A stretch of 64,000 nucleotides of DNA from Gammaproteobacteria bacterium. Lineage in GTDB: Bacteria > Pseudomonadota > Gammaproteobacteria > Pseudomonadales > Porticoccaceae. A program made the position numbers and the translations under genes. Below the pieces are notes generated by a model that did no database searches, was not told where the DNA came from, and was given only the letters and a program-made list of their open reading frames with translations. Location: contig JAGPUW010000007.1 of the NCBI GenBank assembly GCA_018069465.1, positions 29,291 through 93,290 on the forward strand. The letters run 5' to 3'. Positions 43,811 to 53,235 of the stretch are shown in pieces (position 1 is the first letter of the stretch; each line of letters starts with the position of its first letter).

Positions 43811-46738
43811 ATGCTTAAAGCCCGGAATCAGCTCGCCATGCCTCCCTCTTTTTTTACTATCGACCCCTTAATATCCAGCATCCAGGCCGGGCACTTGATA
43901 TTGACGCCCAATTATCGTTTGGCCCGACACATTACCGAGGCCTGGGGACAATACTGCAGCGCACAAGGAAAAACTGTGTGGCGACAACCCCTCGTCTTTG
44001 CCCTCGATAACTGGCTGCGCAACTGCTGGGACGAACTGGTCGACGCCGCCCACCCAGCGCTAATCGCCCCAGCGCGCAGCGTTATCGACAGCCATGGCGA
44101 GCTATTACTCTGGCGCAGCAGTATCGCCCAGGACACCCAGCTTCCCGAGGGTGCCGATATTGCCTCGCTGGCAGAACTGGCCATGACAACGGGGCAGCAG
44201 CTACAGCGCTGTGCTGTGCCACTGAACGAACTCAACGACAGCCACCACCCCGGCACCGACTCTTTGCTGCGCTGGTTAAACAGTTTCAATAGCGCCCTTG
44301 AAAGCAAAAAATTGCTCACCTGGGAGCAGGCACAAGGCCTCGTCGCCCAGGCTTTCAAGGAAGGGGGTTTCCCCGCTTACCCCGCTATTCGGCTGGTCGG
44401 CTTCCAAACACTGACAGCCCTGCACCGTGGCATCGTCGCTGCAGCCTCTGCTGATGTTGCCCCGGTGAAGCACACGACGACCCATGCCGCCCTTACGCTG
44501 CAAAACTGCCGCGACGACCAGGACGAAATTACTGCCGCCGCCCAGTGGGCAAAGGCAGAACATGCGCGTAATCCGCTACAGCGCATTGGCGTTGTCTTCG
44601 GCAATCTGGCCAAGTCTCAACAGCAGGTGTCGCGAATTTTTCACGATACTTTTTTACCCGAGCATTGTTTACCCAATAGTGAACGGGCTATACCACCTTT
44701 CAATTTTTCAGCGGGTAGCCCCCTTGGCAAGACACCCCTGGTCGCCAGTGCACTATCACTTCTGGCCGTGCAAACGGCGCCACAGCCCCTCGACCAATGG
44801 TGCCAACTGCTCGGTGATCCTTTCTGGGGAGCGACCCCTGTTGCGAATGGCCAGGCAGTCGACGCCAACAGTCCAACTACAAGCGCTGATTCAGACGACC
44901 GCATTGAAGACGACACGCCACTGAGCTGGCACCATCGACAACTGATCACTCGCGCCAACTGCGAACTGCTATTGCGCGACAACAATAAGCTGGTCTACAA
45001 GCCTGGCGAGTTTCGCGCCAGCCTCGCCGAGGCCGAACTGCGTTCGAATGCCGGCCACACCCCTACTGAGAACGCCGCAGAACACGCAGCAGCTATTAGC
45101 ACAAACGCAAACACCACAGCAGCCCCAACAAACCCCAGCGACCAAGCCCCATCCCTTGCCAGAGCCTGGCAGGACAACGCCGAGCAAGTGAGGCGCCAGG
45201 CCAATACGGCCAGCTATTGTCATTGGGCCGATGAATTCACCCAGCGGCTGAACACTCTTGGCTGGCCCGGCTCCCGCAGCCTCGACAGCATCGAGTATCA
45301 GCAACACCAACACTGGCTCAGTCTGCTCGAGGAGTTTGCCGCCCTCGACCATTGCGCCGCGCCACTCAGTGCTCATGGTGCGCTAACACAGCTCACGCGC
45401 ATGGCTAAGGCCACCCCCTTTCAAGCGCAAACCAATGACAGTCAGGTACAAATACTCGGCCTGCTCGAAGCGGCGGGACTGCAATTTGACCAGCTGTGGA
45501 TTACCGGTATGGACGACAGGCAGTGGCCCCAACCCACCGCCCTCAACCCGCTGTTACCGGTCGCCGTGCAGCAGCAATACCAACTGCCGCGCAGCAGTGC
45601 CAGTCAGGAATTGACCCTCGCCAGGCAGCTTATCGAAGACTTTCAGCACAGTAGTCAGGCGATTATTTTCAGCTACGCCAGCCGCGATGGCGACAGTGAG
45701 CGCGAGGTTTCGCGACTCATCAACCCGGCATCGGTCGTGGCGACATCAATAGCACCCGACCTGCGCCAGCCCTTGCTCAAGTCCCTGCCCTGCGCAAAAT
45801 TGCAGACTATTGAAATCGCCAATGGCCCGCCCCTGCACGTTGGCGACCAGGCGGTTCGCGGTGGCACCGCCATATTGCAGGCTCAATCCGGTAGCCCCTT
45901 TAACGCCTTCGCCACATGGCGACTCGGGGCGCAAGCACTCGCCGAGCCGAGCAGTGGCTTGTCGGCGATGGAGCGCGGCAATTTAGTACACAAATGCCTG
46001 GAATTATTCTGGTTGCGCTTTAACGATCAAGCTAGCGTCAAAGCACTCGATAGCGCCGCTCTCGACAGCGCCCTTGAGCAAGTCATTGCAGAGGCCATGC
46101 GCCCACTGCACCAGTCGCGCAGCGATATTTTCGGGCCGCGCTTTGCCGCCATCGAAAGCCAGCGTTTAAAGCAGCTGCTGCAACAGTGGTTAGCGATCGA
46201 ACTCAAGCGCAGCAACTTTACGGTATTGGCGCCTGAAAAAGAGCTGCTGATGACCATCGGCGGTCTGCCACTGAAGCTGCGCATCGACCGCATCGACCGG
46301 CTCGATGACCAGCGCGTGGTATTGATCGATTACAAAACCGGCGACACCAATATCAATTGCTGGGCGGGCGAGCGCATTGAACAACCCCAGCTGCCCCTCT
46401 ACGCCCTCGGCCTGCCCGAGCACATTGCCGCCCTCTGCTTCGGCCAAATATCCACCACCAAAAGCGTTACCGCAAAAGGTGTGAGTGACACCCCCGAGAT
46501 CATTCCCGGCCTGCAACCGCTGGACAAGATCAATTATGAGGGCTGGGAAGACTGCCTCGATGAATGGCGCGAACAGCTCGAAACACTGGCCGCCGAGTTT
46601 CTTGCTGGCCAGGCCGAGGTAGCTTTTTACAATAGCGATGCACTGCGCTACCAAAGCCACCTCTACCCGCTGAACCGCTGGCCAGAAATTAGTCAGCGCG
46701 ACAACGCCGCTATCGAGATGCTTGCCGACATGGACTAG
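43811..46738 (+). CDS. AddB-like PD-(D/E)XK nuclease (probable DNA repair protein family)
   Basis: 975 aa, partner of the helicase downstream. The N-terminal half has a degenerate helicase-like domain (HLILTPNYRLARHITEAW near residue 25; LRIDRIDRLDDQRV later), and the C-terminal RecB-type nuclease has GNLVHKCLELFW (about 723) and the metal-binding VVLIDYKTGD (about 839). The four-Cys iron-sulfur motif of Bacillus AddB is not visible. A low-complexity linker rich in Ala, Asn and Thr (about 415-450) splits the middle. Expected role: end processing at double-strand breaks. ATG 43811 lacks a clear SD; ATG 43838 is an alternative. Confidence 0.82.
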   Translation: MLKARNQLAMPPSFFTIDPLISSIQAGHLILTPNYRLARHITEAWGQYCSAQGKTVWRQPLVFALDNWLRNCWDELVDAAHPALIAPARSVIDSHGELLLWRSSIAQDTQLPEGADIASLAELAMTTGQQLQRCAVPLNELNDSHHPGTDSLLRWLNSFNSALESKKLLTWEQAQGLVAQAFKEGGFPAYPAIRLVGFQTLTALHRGIVAAASADVAPVKHTTTHAALTLQNCRDDQDEITAAAQWAKAEHARNPLQRIGVVFGNLAKSQQQVSRIFHDTFLPEHCLPNSERAIPPFNFSAGSPLGKTPLVASALSLLAVQTAPQPLDQWCQLLGDPFWGATPVANGQAVDANSPTTSADSDDRIEDDTPLSWHHRQLITRANCELLLRDNNKLVYKPGEFRASLAEAELRSNAGHTPTENAAEHAAAISTNANTTAAPTNPSDQAPSLARAWQDNAEQVRRQANTASYCHWADEFTQRLNTLGWPGSRSLDSIEYQQHQHWLSLLEEFAALDHCAAPLSAHGALTQLTRMAKATPFQAQTNDSQVQILGLLEAAGLQFDQLWITGMDDRQWPQPTALNPLLPVAVQQQYQLPRSSASQELTLARQLIEDFQHSSQAIIFSYASRDGDSEREVSRLINPASVVATSIAPDLRQPLLKSLPCAKLQTIEIANGPPLHVGDQAVRGGTAILQAQSGSPFNAFATWRLGAQALAEPSSGLSAMERGNLVHKCLELFWLRFNDQASVKALDSAALDSALEQVIAEAMRPLHQSRSDIFGPRFAAIESQRLKQLLQQWLAIELKRSNFTVLAPEKELLMTIGGLPLKLRIDRIDRLDDQRVVLIDYKTGDTNINCWAGERIEQPQLPLYALGLPEHIAALCFGQISTTKSVTAKGVSDTPEIIPGLQPLDKINYEGWEDCLDEWREQLETLAAEFLAGQAEVAFYNSDALRYQSHLYPLNRWPEISQRDNAAIEMLADMD

Positions 46739-46819
46739 CCAGCGCCAGTGATAAACCCTTAAATTCGATCAATCAACAATTCAATCAACACCCAGCGCTA
46801 CCAATAAAGATGGAAAACC

Positions 46820-49800
46820 ATGACCCCACCCGCTGACGCACACGCCCGCCAACTGGCTCTCGACACCCGCCTTTCTTTTGCCGTCGCCGCCCCGGCTGGC
46901 TCGGGCAAAACCGGCCTCTTGACCCAGCGCATGCTCTGCCTTCTGGCCCGTGCCGATGCACCCGAAGAAATTCTCTGCATGACTTTCACCCGCAAGGCCG
47001 CCGGGGAAATGCGCGCGCGTTTAGTGGCCGCCCTGGTTGATGCACAGAACGCCACCCCCGTCACCAATGACTACCAGCAGCAAAGCCGGGAGCTGGCCCT
47101 CAAGGCTCTGGCTCGGGATCAGCAGCAGGGTTGGAACTTAATTGAAGCGCCCAACCGACTGCGCATTTTGACCATCGACAGCTTTTGCCGTCACCTCGCC
47201 AGCCAGTTGGCCGTGGATGCCGGCATTGGCCACTTGCCCGAACCCAGCGACAACCCCCTCGCCGCCTACCGCCTGGCTGTACAGCAAGTCTTCGCCGAGC
47301 TGGAAAATCCCGGCCCCACGAGTGCTGCCCTCGAAACGCTTTTAATACATTTCGACAACAACCTGGCCCGCCTCGAAGACTTGCTACTGCAGCTCTTAAG
47401 TCGCCGTGAGCAGTGGCTGGCGCTGATTTTTTCCGAGGGTAATACCCGAGATTTTCTTGAGCAGGCCCTGCAGCAGTTAATCGATGAAACCCTCCAGCTG
47501 GCGACACTGCAGCTCGCCGAGCGCGCCAGTGATATCGCCCTGCTCGCCGACTACGCCGCCATGCACCTGCAGGACAAAGCGCCACTGCCCGACAGTGGCC
47601 ACTGCCTCGGCCTCACGGGTCTACCGGAAAATGAACATAGTGAGCTCACCCCGTGGCGGGGCATCGTCGAGCTATTGCTAACCAAACAAGGTGAGTGGCG
47701 TAAATCCATTAACAAGGGGACAGGCTTTCCCACCAAAAAGGATTCACACCAGCCCGCCCTTGCCGACCAGCGCAAAGCCGAGTGGAAATACTTGCTCGTC
47801 TGGGCTCAACAACAACCGGAGCTACTCGACACCCTGAGAGACATTCGCGCTCTGCCACCGGCCAGCTACGATGAGGCCCAGTGGCAAGTGCTCGATGCCC
47901 TGACCAGCCTGCTGCCGCGCCTGGTCGCCGAACTGAAACTCATTTTCCAGCAACAACGCGCCAGCGATTTTTCGGAGATCACCCTCACCGCCCTGCAAGC
48001 GTTGGGCAGCGAGGACGAACCCACCGATTTAACCCTGCGCCTGGACGCGCAAATCAAACATATTCTGATCGATGAGTTTCAGGACACCTCATCGGTGCAA
48101 TTTCGCCTGCTGCAACTGCTCACTAATGGCTGGCAAAACGGCGACGGGCGCACCCTGTTTATTGTTGGCGATGGCATGCAATCGCTGTACAGCTTTCGCA
48201 ATGCCAACGTCGGACTGTTTCTCGATGCCCGCAAACACCCCATCGGCAGCCTGCAATTACAGCCCCTCGATTTAAGCGTCAATTTCCGCTCCCAGGCGAA
48301 TATTATTCACTGGGTTAACCATGTGTTTGCCGAGGCCTTTCCCCCGCAAATGGACAGCGGGCGCGGTGCCGTGCCCTACCGCCACTCCGATAGTTTCAAG
48401 CCCGCCCTCGACGAGGCGGCGGTGACCATTGATGTGATGAGCAGTGATGATGAAAACAGCAACCTGCTCGAAGCGGAACAGGTGGCCCAACGCGCCCTGC
48501 AAGCCAGGCAGCAAAACCCCGATGGCAGCATTGCGATTCTAGTGCGGGGCCGCAATCATCTGCGTGAAATTCTGCCCGCGCTGCGCGCCCACAATCTGGC
48601 CTGGCAGGCGAGGGATATCGACCCCCTGGCCTCGGCGATGCCGGTAATCGATCTGGTGTCGCTCACCCGCGCCCTGCTCAATCCGGCCGACCGCATTGCC
48701 TGGCTGGCCATCCTCCGCGCCCCCTGGTGTGGGCTGGATTTACACGATCTGCTGGTCATCGCCACCGCGAAGATCGATGCCAACCCAAGGCCGCAAAAAG
48801 CCCAGTACCCATTGCTGCTCTTACAGTTGTTACATCACCGGGACATGAAGACGCAAAATGGTCTGTGTTTATCGCCACAGGGCCAAACAATTATTGGCCG
48901 CGTTGCCGCTGTGCTCGCCAGCGCCTGGCAGCAGCGTTATCGCAAGCCCCTGCGCAGCTGGCTAGAGGGCACATGGATGGCCCTCGGCGGCCCCGCCGCC
49001 CTCGGCAGCGACGACAAACAAGCGCAGATGGCGCTGCACCAATGTCAGCAATATTTTGACCTGCTCGAAAATCACAGCCGAGGCGGCGTCGCTATCGACG
49101 ACTGGCCGAGCTTTCAATACGCCGTTGACCAGCTTTATGCAGAGCCTTTAGCCGATGAGGAGCCCTTAGCAGATCAAGAGCCCTCAGCTGATAGAGAGCC
49201 CTTAGCTGATGGAGAGCCCTCAGCTGATGGAAAGCCCTCAGCGGATAAAGTGCCCTCCCCCCCTCTGCAAATCATGACCATCCACAAATCCAAGGGTCTG
49301 GAGTTCGACACGGTGATTATTCCCGGCCTCCATCGCGGCGGGGCCAGCAACCGTCACCAGTTATTACTCTGGCGCGAGCGAATCAATAATGACGGCCACA
49401 ATCAGCTGCTAATTTCGCCGCCGCAAAAACTCGGCACTGCGGACGATGCCCTCTACACCCACCTCAAACGGGAAGAGAGCATTAAATCTCGCCTCGAAAA
49501 TACCCGCGTGCTCTACGTTGCCTGCACCCGCGCCATCCAGCGCTTGCACCTGCTATTTTGCCAACCGGGTAAGAACCCGCCGAAGGGAAGTTTGCTCGCG
49601 CCCCTGTGGCCGGTACTGGCACCACATATCGCTGTCGAAGATGACGACGGTCCAGCACCGGACCTCGACCATTGCGCGATCACCCTACATTCACCCTCGC
49701 AAGTTCTGGATGAAGAACAGGCCACTGATGCGCCCGAGGCCCACCTGTTCAGTTATCGTCTGCCCGCCGAGTGGCGGAGCCCTTTTACCGAGAAAGATGG

Positions 49801-50455
49801 CGACAATCAGTTTGCCCTTGCCAATATCCAGACCAGCGATGCCGCAACAAGTCACACCTCGTCGCTTAACGCCTTGCCCGAGATAGCGCCACCCGATGCA
49901 GCTGACCAACGAAAAATTGGCACCCTGTTTCACCGCACTCTGCGCCAGCTGGTGCTTGAAGGGATCCCACACTGGGACGCCACGCGCATTGGCCAGCAAC
50001 AGGCGAGCTGGGCCATACAAATTGCCCAGGCCGGTATTATTCGCCCCGAGCACGCGCTGGAAGTGCTCAATCAGGCGCTGGAAAAGTGTCTGGCCGACAC
50101 CGAGCATCAGTGGATTTTTAATCAACACCCGCAGCAAAGTGAGTGCGAATTGGCCCTCAATTACCTCAAGCCCAATGGCGCTATGGCCACGGCGATTATC
50201 GACCGCTGTTTTATTAGCGACGACAGCCAATGGATTATTGACTACAAGCTATCGACACCTGCGCAGGGGCAAAAACTCGACGACTTTCTCCACCAACAGA
50301 GCCAGCTCTACCAGCCCCAACTGGCACTTTATGCGCAAACTCTCGGTGCTTTAAACAACAATCAGAGTGAACAAACAGCGGCTAAGATAGACCAACTAAA
50401 AGCGGCCCTCTATTTTCCCCTGCTCTCTCGGCTGGAAATCGTCATTAACCCGTAG
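46820..50455 (+). CDS. AddA-like UvrD-family helicase-nuclease
   Basis: 1211 aa SF1A helicase plus nuclease. Walker A AAPAGSGKTGLL (residue about 20), Walker B ILIDEFQDTSS (about 416), motif III GDGMQSLYSFRNA, motif V IMTIHKSKGLEFD (about 820) and motif VI VLYVACTRA. The C-terminal RecB-like nuclease has GTLFHRTLRQLV and IIDYKLS (about 1140). With the preceding gene it forms an AddAB-type pair for loading recombinase at broken ends. Just before motif V an extra six-fold repeat of EPLADx/EPSADx interrupts the 2B region (see repeat at 49142-49249). Spacing to the partner gene is 81 bases. Confidence 0.9.
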   Translation: MTPPADAHARQLALDTRLSFAVAAPAGSGKTGLLTQRMLCLLARADAPEEILCMTFTRKAAGEMRARLVAALVDAQNATPVTNDYQQQSRELALKALARDQQQGWNLIEAPNRLRILTIDSFCRHLASQLAVDAGIGHLPEPSDNPLAAYRLAVQQVFAELENPGPTSAALETLLIHFDNNLARLEDLLLQLLSRREQWLALIFSEGNTRDFLEQALQQLIDETLQLATLQLAERASDIALLADYAAMHLQDKAPLPDSGHCLGLTGLPENEHSELTPWRGIVELLLTKQGEWRKSINKGTGFPTKKDSHQPALADQRKAEWKYLLVWAQQQPELLDTLRDIRALPPASYDEAQWQVLDALTSLLPRLVAELKLIFQQQRASDFSEITLTALQALGSEDEPTDLTLRLDAQIKHILIDEFQDTSSVQFRLLQLLTNGWQNGDGRTLFIVGDGMQSLYSFRNANVGLFLDARKHPIGSLQLQPLDLSVNFRSQANIIHWVNHVFAEAFPPQMDSGRGAVPYRHSDSFKPALDEAAVTIDVMSSDDENSNLLEAEQVAQRALQARQQNPDGSIAILVRGRNHLREILPALRAHNLAWQARDIDPLASAMPVIDLVSLTRALLNPADRIAWLAILRAPWCGLDLHDLLVIATAKIDANPRPQKAQYPLLLLQLLHHRDMKTQNGLCLSPQGQTIIGRVAAVLASAWQQRYRKPLRSWLEGTWMALGGPAALGSDDKQAQMALHQCQQYFDLLENHSRGGVAIDDWPSFQYAVDQLYAEPLADEEPLADQEPSADREPLADGEPSADGKPSADKVPSPPLQIMTIHKSKGLEFDTVIIPGLHRGGASNRHQLLLWRERINNDGHNQLLISPPQKLGTADDALYTHLKREESIKSRLENTRVLYVACTRAIQRLHLLFCQPGKNPPKGSLLAPLWPVLAPHIAVEDDDGPAPDLDHCAITLHSPSQVLDEEQATDAPEAHLFSYRLPAEWRSPFTEKDGDNQFALANIQTSDAATSHTSSLNALPEIAPPDAADQRKIGTLFHRTLRQLVLEGIPHWDATRIGQQQASWAIQIAQAGIIRPEHALEVLNQALEKCLADTEHQWIFNQHPQQSECELALNYLKPNGAMATAIIDRCFISDDSQWIIDYKLSTPAQGQKLDDFLHQQSQLYQPQLALYAQTLGALNNNQSEQTAAKIDQLKAALYFPLLSRLEIVINP
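49142..49249 (+). repeat. 18-bp tandem repeat, six units, inside the AddA-like gene
   Basis: Six in-frame 18-base units encode EPLADE, EPLADQ, EPSADR, EPLADG, EPSADG and KPSADK in a row. Units differ mostly at third positions and at the sixth codon. It forms a Pro/Asp/Ala-rich acidic linker just before helicase motif V. Length polymorphism by slippage would keep the frame. Confidence 0.92.
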
Positions 50456-50458
50456 TAC

Positions 50459-50474
50459 GGGCGGTTTTTCGCCC
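50459..50474 (+). terminator. short GC hairpin after the AddA-like gene
   Basis: GGGCG-GTTTTT-CGCCC hairpin starting four bases after the stop codon. No U-tract follows, so termination would be weak or rho-assisted; it may instead only end the mRNA neatly before the DAHP synthase promoter region. Confidence 0.45.
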
Positions 50475-50543
50475 AATTGTCACCAATTTTGCAGTAGAAT
50501 AACCACCCATTTTAATAAACCAGATCATTCAGGTAGTCACGTT

Positions 50544-51623
50544 ATGGTCCAGCGAACACTCGAAAACCTCAATATTCAGTCACAGGAAGTCCTGCTGACA
50601 CCGAATGCCTTGAAAAATGATGTTCCTCTCACCGAGGCGGCAGCCAGAACAATTGCCGAGGGCCGGGCAAATATCGAGGCCATTCTCGATCACAAGGATC
50701 ATCGCCTGTTTGTCGTCATCGGCCCCTGTTCGATTCACGATGTCGAGGCCGCCAAAGATTACGCTGAACGCCTGAAGGCACTGGCCGATAAAGTCGGTGA
50801 TACGTTGCTGATTGTAATGCGGGTCTATTTTGAAAAGCCGCGCACCACCACTGGCTGGAAGGGGCTGATCAACGACCCCCACCTCGATGACTCCTTCAAA
50901 ATCTCCGACGGCTTGCACATTGGCCGCCAGTTATTGATGGATATTTCGGATATTGGCCTGCCCACCGCAACCGAGGCGCTGGACCCGATTTCACCCCAGT
51001 ATTTACAGGATTTAATCAGCTGGTCGGCCATTGGCGCACGCACCACCGAATCACAAACCCACCGGGAAATGGCCAGTGGCCTGAGCTCGGCAGTGGGCTT
51101 TAAAAATGGCACCGATGGTAGTTTGACCGTCGCCATTAACGCCTTGAAATCTGTTTCCAGCCCCCATCGCTTTCTCGGCATTAACGCCGAGGGCAGCGTT
51201 GCCATTATCAAAACCAACGGCAACCCCTATTCTCACGTGGTGCTGCGCGGTGGCGATGACAAGCCCAATTACGATTCAGTCAGCGTTTCACTGTGTGAGC
51301 AGGCCCTGGAAAAAGCCGGTATTACCCCCAACATTATGGTCGATTGCAGTCACGCCAACTCCAATAAAAACCATGAGCTCCAGGTACTGGTGATGGAAAA
51401 CGTCACCAGCCAAATCCTCGAAGGCAACAGCTCCATCGTTGGCATTATGGTCGAAAGTAATATCGAGGCGGGCAATCAGAAAATCTCCGCCAATCGCGAT
51501 GAAATGGTCTACGGCAAATCGGTGACCGACGCCTGCATTGACTGGGCGACCACCGAGCAATCTATTCTCGCCATGCATGACAAGCTGAAAGACGTGCTGC
51601 CCACGCGCTTTACAGCGCAGTAA
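50544..51623 (+). CDS. type I 3-deoxy-7-phosphoheptulonate synthase (AroF/G/H)
   Basis: 359 aa DAHP synthase, condensing phosphoenolpyruvate and erythrose 4-phosphate at the entry to the shikimate pathway. Type I-alpha pattern: FVVIGPCSIHD (metal Cys near residue 63), RVYFEKPRTTTGWKGLINDP, and late VDCSHANSNKNH with metal His. N-terminal extension typical of feedback-inhibited AroF/G/H enzymes is present, but which aromatic amino acid inhibits it cannot be read with confidence. Monocistronic, ending in a strong terminator. Confidence 0.93.
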   Translation: MVQRTLENLNIQSQEVLLTPNALKNDVPLTEAAARTIAEGRANIEAILDHKDHRLFVVIGPCSIHDVEAAKDYAERLKALADKVGDTLLIVMRVYFEKPRTTTGWKGLINDPHLDDSFKISDGLHIGRQLLMDISDIGLPTATEALDPISPQYLQDLISWSAIGARTTESQTHREMASGLSSAVGFKNGTDGSLTVAINALKSVSSPHRFLGINAEGSVAIIKTNGNPYSHVVLRGGDDKPNYDSVSVSLCEQALEKAGITPNIMVDCSHANSNKNHELQVLVMENVTSQILEGNSSIVGIMVESNIEAGNQKISANRDEMVYGKSVTDACIDWATTEQSILAMHDKLKDVLPTRFTAQ

Positions 51624-51660
51624 ATACCTGCGGTAGGTAAGCAATAAACCACCGCCTATA

Positions 51661-51695
51661 AAAAAGGGGTTCTGTTAACACAGAGCCCCTTTTTT
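51661..51695. terminator. bidirectional rho-independent terminator
   Basis: AAAAAGGGGTTCTGT-TAAC-ACAGAGCCCC then TTTTTT: ten stem pairs (one G-T) with A- and T-runs on the two sides, so it can stop the DAHP synthase transcript and the opposite tetR transcript. Confidence 0.92.
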
Positions 51696-51703
51696 ATAGA
51701 TCA

Positions 51704-51740
51704 ACTTTTATAGCTCGACTTTATAGCTCGACTTTATAGC
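51704..51740. repeat. 13-bp tandem repeat between terminator and tetR
   Basis: ACTTTATAGCTCG occurs about three times in a row (first unit has one extra T, last is partial). Just downstream of the terminator and before the tetR stop. Probably neutral slippage DNA. Confidence 0.7.
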
Positions 51741-51753
51741 CTAACCATAGCCG

Positions 51754-52332
51754 CTAAAGCGCGGACAACCCTACATCGATAATGCCCTGCAAAGTATCGC
51801 GGCTGGTATTCATTTTGGCGTGCATACGCAGGCCAACCGCCAGGGTTAATAAATAGTCGGCCATCGCTTTCGGTACTTTTTGACTATCGATCAAGCCCAG
51901 CGACTGCGCCTCAGAGAGACGCTTTTCAAACAGGGCGTGGAGGGGTTTACTGCGCTTTTCCGCCTCATCAGCCAGGTGTGGGTTGACGTGGGCAAACTCT
52001 GAAATGCTGTTGAATAACAAACAACCCCGAGAGCGAACTGACTCGTCCTCAATCAAACACACACTTTCGAGAAAGCTGCGGATGGCAAGCAAGGGGTCGT
52101 CAATAGACCACAGCGTGGCCTTTAAGGTGATCGTCACCTCCTCCACATACAGGTCGAGAGCTTCGAGAAACAAGCCCTCCTTATCGCCGAAAGCCGAATA
52201 CAGACTGCCGCGATTGAGCTGCATCGCCCCCAGCAACTTCTGTATCGAGCTGGACTCATAGCCCTCCGCCCAAAACACCTGCATGGCGGCATTGACCACT
52301 TCAATTCGATTGTATTCGGGGGGACGAGGCAT
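51754..52332 (-). CDS. TetR/AcrR family transcriptional regulator
   Basis: 192 aa. N-terminal helix-turn-helix (residues 10-55) with IQKLLGAMQLNRGSLYSAFGDKEGLF, the standard TetR recognition block. The C-terminal ligand domain, with ESVRSRGCLLFNSISEFA, resembles the TetR_C group of NemR/AcuR-like regulators that sense electrophiles. No obvious target gene beside it, since nfuA is 130 bases away in the same direction. Confidence 0.88.
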   Translation of the reverse strand: MPRPPEYNRIEVVNAAMQVFWAEGYESSSIQKLLGAMQLNRGSLYSAFGDKEGLFLEALDLYVEEVTITLKATLWSIDDPLLAIRSFLESVCLIEDESVRSRGCLLFNSISEFAHVNPHLADEAEKRSKPLHALFEKRLSEAQSLGLIDSQKVPKAMADYLLTLAVGLRMHAKMNTSRDTLQGIIDVGLSAL

Positions 52333-52463
52333 GGGGGTCTTTAATCTGTAGACAGAGTGGAAAATATACCACTAATAAATATCAGGGCATAAGAGAAGCT
52401 ATAAAAACTTTGTCAGCGGTGGCTCAAGCCTTTAATTAAGTAGCGGCGCTATGGATTAAAGGC

Positions 52464-53048
52464 CTACTTGTAATAGGCCTGGGAGCTATCACTGTGGTCA
52501 GTCATGTCACGCACGCCTTTCAATTCGGGGATTTTCTCCAGCAAAGTGCGCTCCACACCGTCTTTCATGGTCACATCCGCCTGCCCACAACCCTGACAAC
52601 CGCCGCCAAATTGCAGTACCGCAATATCGCCGTCCATTTCTTCGAGGCTGATATTACCGCCGTGGGCGGCCAGGCCGGGGTTGATTTCGCTGTGCAGAAT
52701 GTAATTGACCTTGTCTTCGATGGGACTATCGTCCGTGACCCGAGGCATGCGTGAATTGGGCGCGCGAATGCTCAACTGTCCACCCAGACGATCGGGGGAA
52801 TAATCGACTTTAGCGTCCTCAAGAAAGGGGATACTGCGCTTGTCTAGATAGGCTTTAAGGCCGGGAAGCTCAAGTATCTGATCCTCTTCCTGCTCCTCGC
52901 CCGGCTTGCAGTAAGCGATGCAGGTCTCGGCCTTCGGTGTACCCGGATCCGCCACAAACAAGCGAATGGCAATGCCCTCACAATCCTGCTTAGCCAGCAA
53001 ACCCGCTAAATATTCCTGTGCTGATTCGGTAATTTCAATACTGCTCAT
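52464..53048 (-). CDS. nfuA: Fe-S biogenesis protein NfuA
   Basis: 194 aa. Degenerate A-type (IscA-like) N-domain ([21 protein letters not shown]) followed by a Nfu domain with the cluster-binding CxxC in [14 protein letters not shown]. It carries 4Fe-4S clusters to target proteins under oxidative stress or iron limitation. E. coli NfuA is 191 aa. Well placed for the radical SAM and other Fe-S enzymes in the window but not linked by operon. Confidence 0.94.
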   Translation of the reverse strand: MSSIEITESAQEYLAGLLAKQDCEGIAIRLFVADPGTPKAETCIAYCKPGEEQEEDQILELPGLKAYLDKRSIPFLEDAKVDYSPDRLGGQLSIRAPNSRMPRVTDDSPIEDKVNYILHSEINPGLAAHGGNISLEEMDGDIAVLQFGGGCQGCGQADVTMKDGVERTLLEKIPELKGVRDMTDHSDSSQAYYK

Positions 53049-53180
53049 GACGCTCTCACCTTAAACCCGAGTAAACTAGTTGGTTATTATACGCCCTGCC
53101 TCGCCAAGGCTCAATACAGAAAGACCCAAAACTGAAATGGGTGTAAAGCAAGGTGGAGGTGTTAGAAAAATGAGGGCAAT

Positions 53181-53212
53181 AAAAAAGGCAGGGCCTAAGC
53201 CCTGCCTTTTTT
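53181..53212. terminator. bidirectional rho-independent terminator
   Basis: AAAAAAGGCAGGGC-CTAA-GCCCTGCCTTTTTT: eight G/C-rich stem pairs with flanking A and T runs. On the minus strand it terminates the large thrombospondin-repeat protein gene (stop at 53236). Confidence 0.93.
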
Positions 53213-53235
53213 ATTCACGCAGCCTCTCTTCAAGC

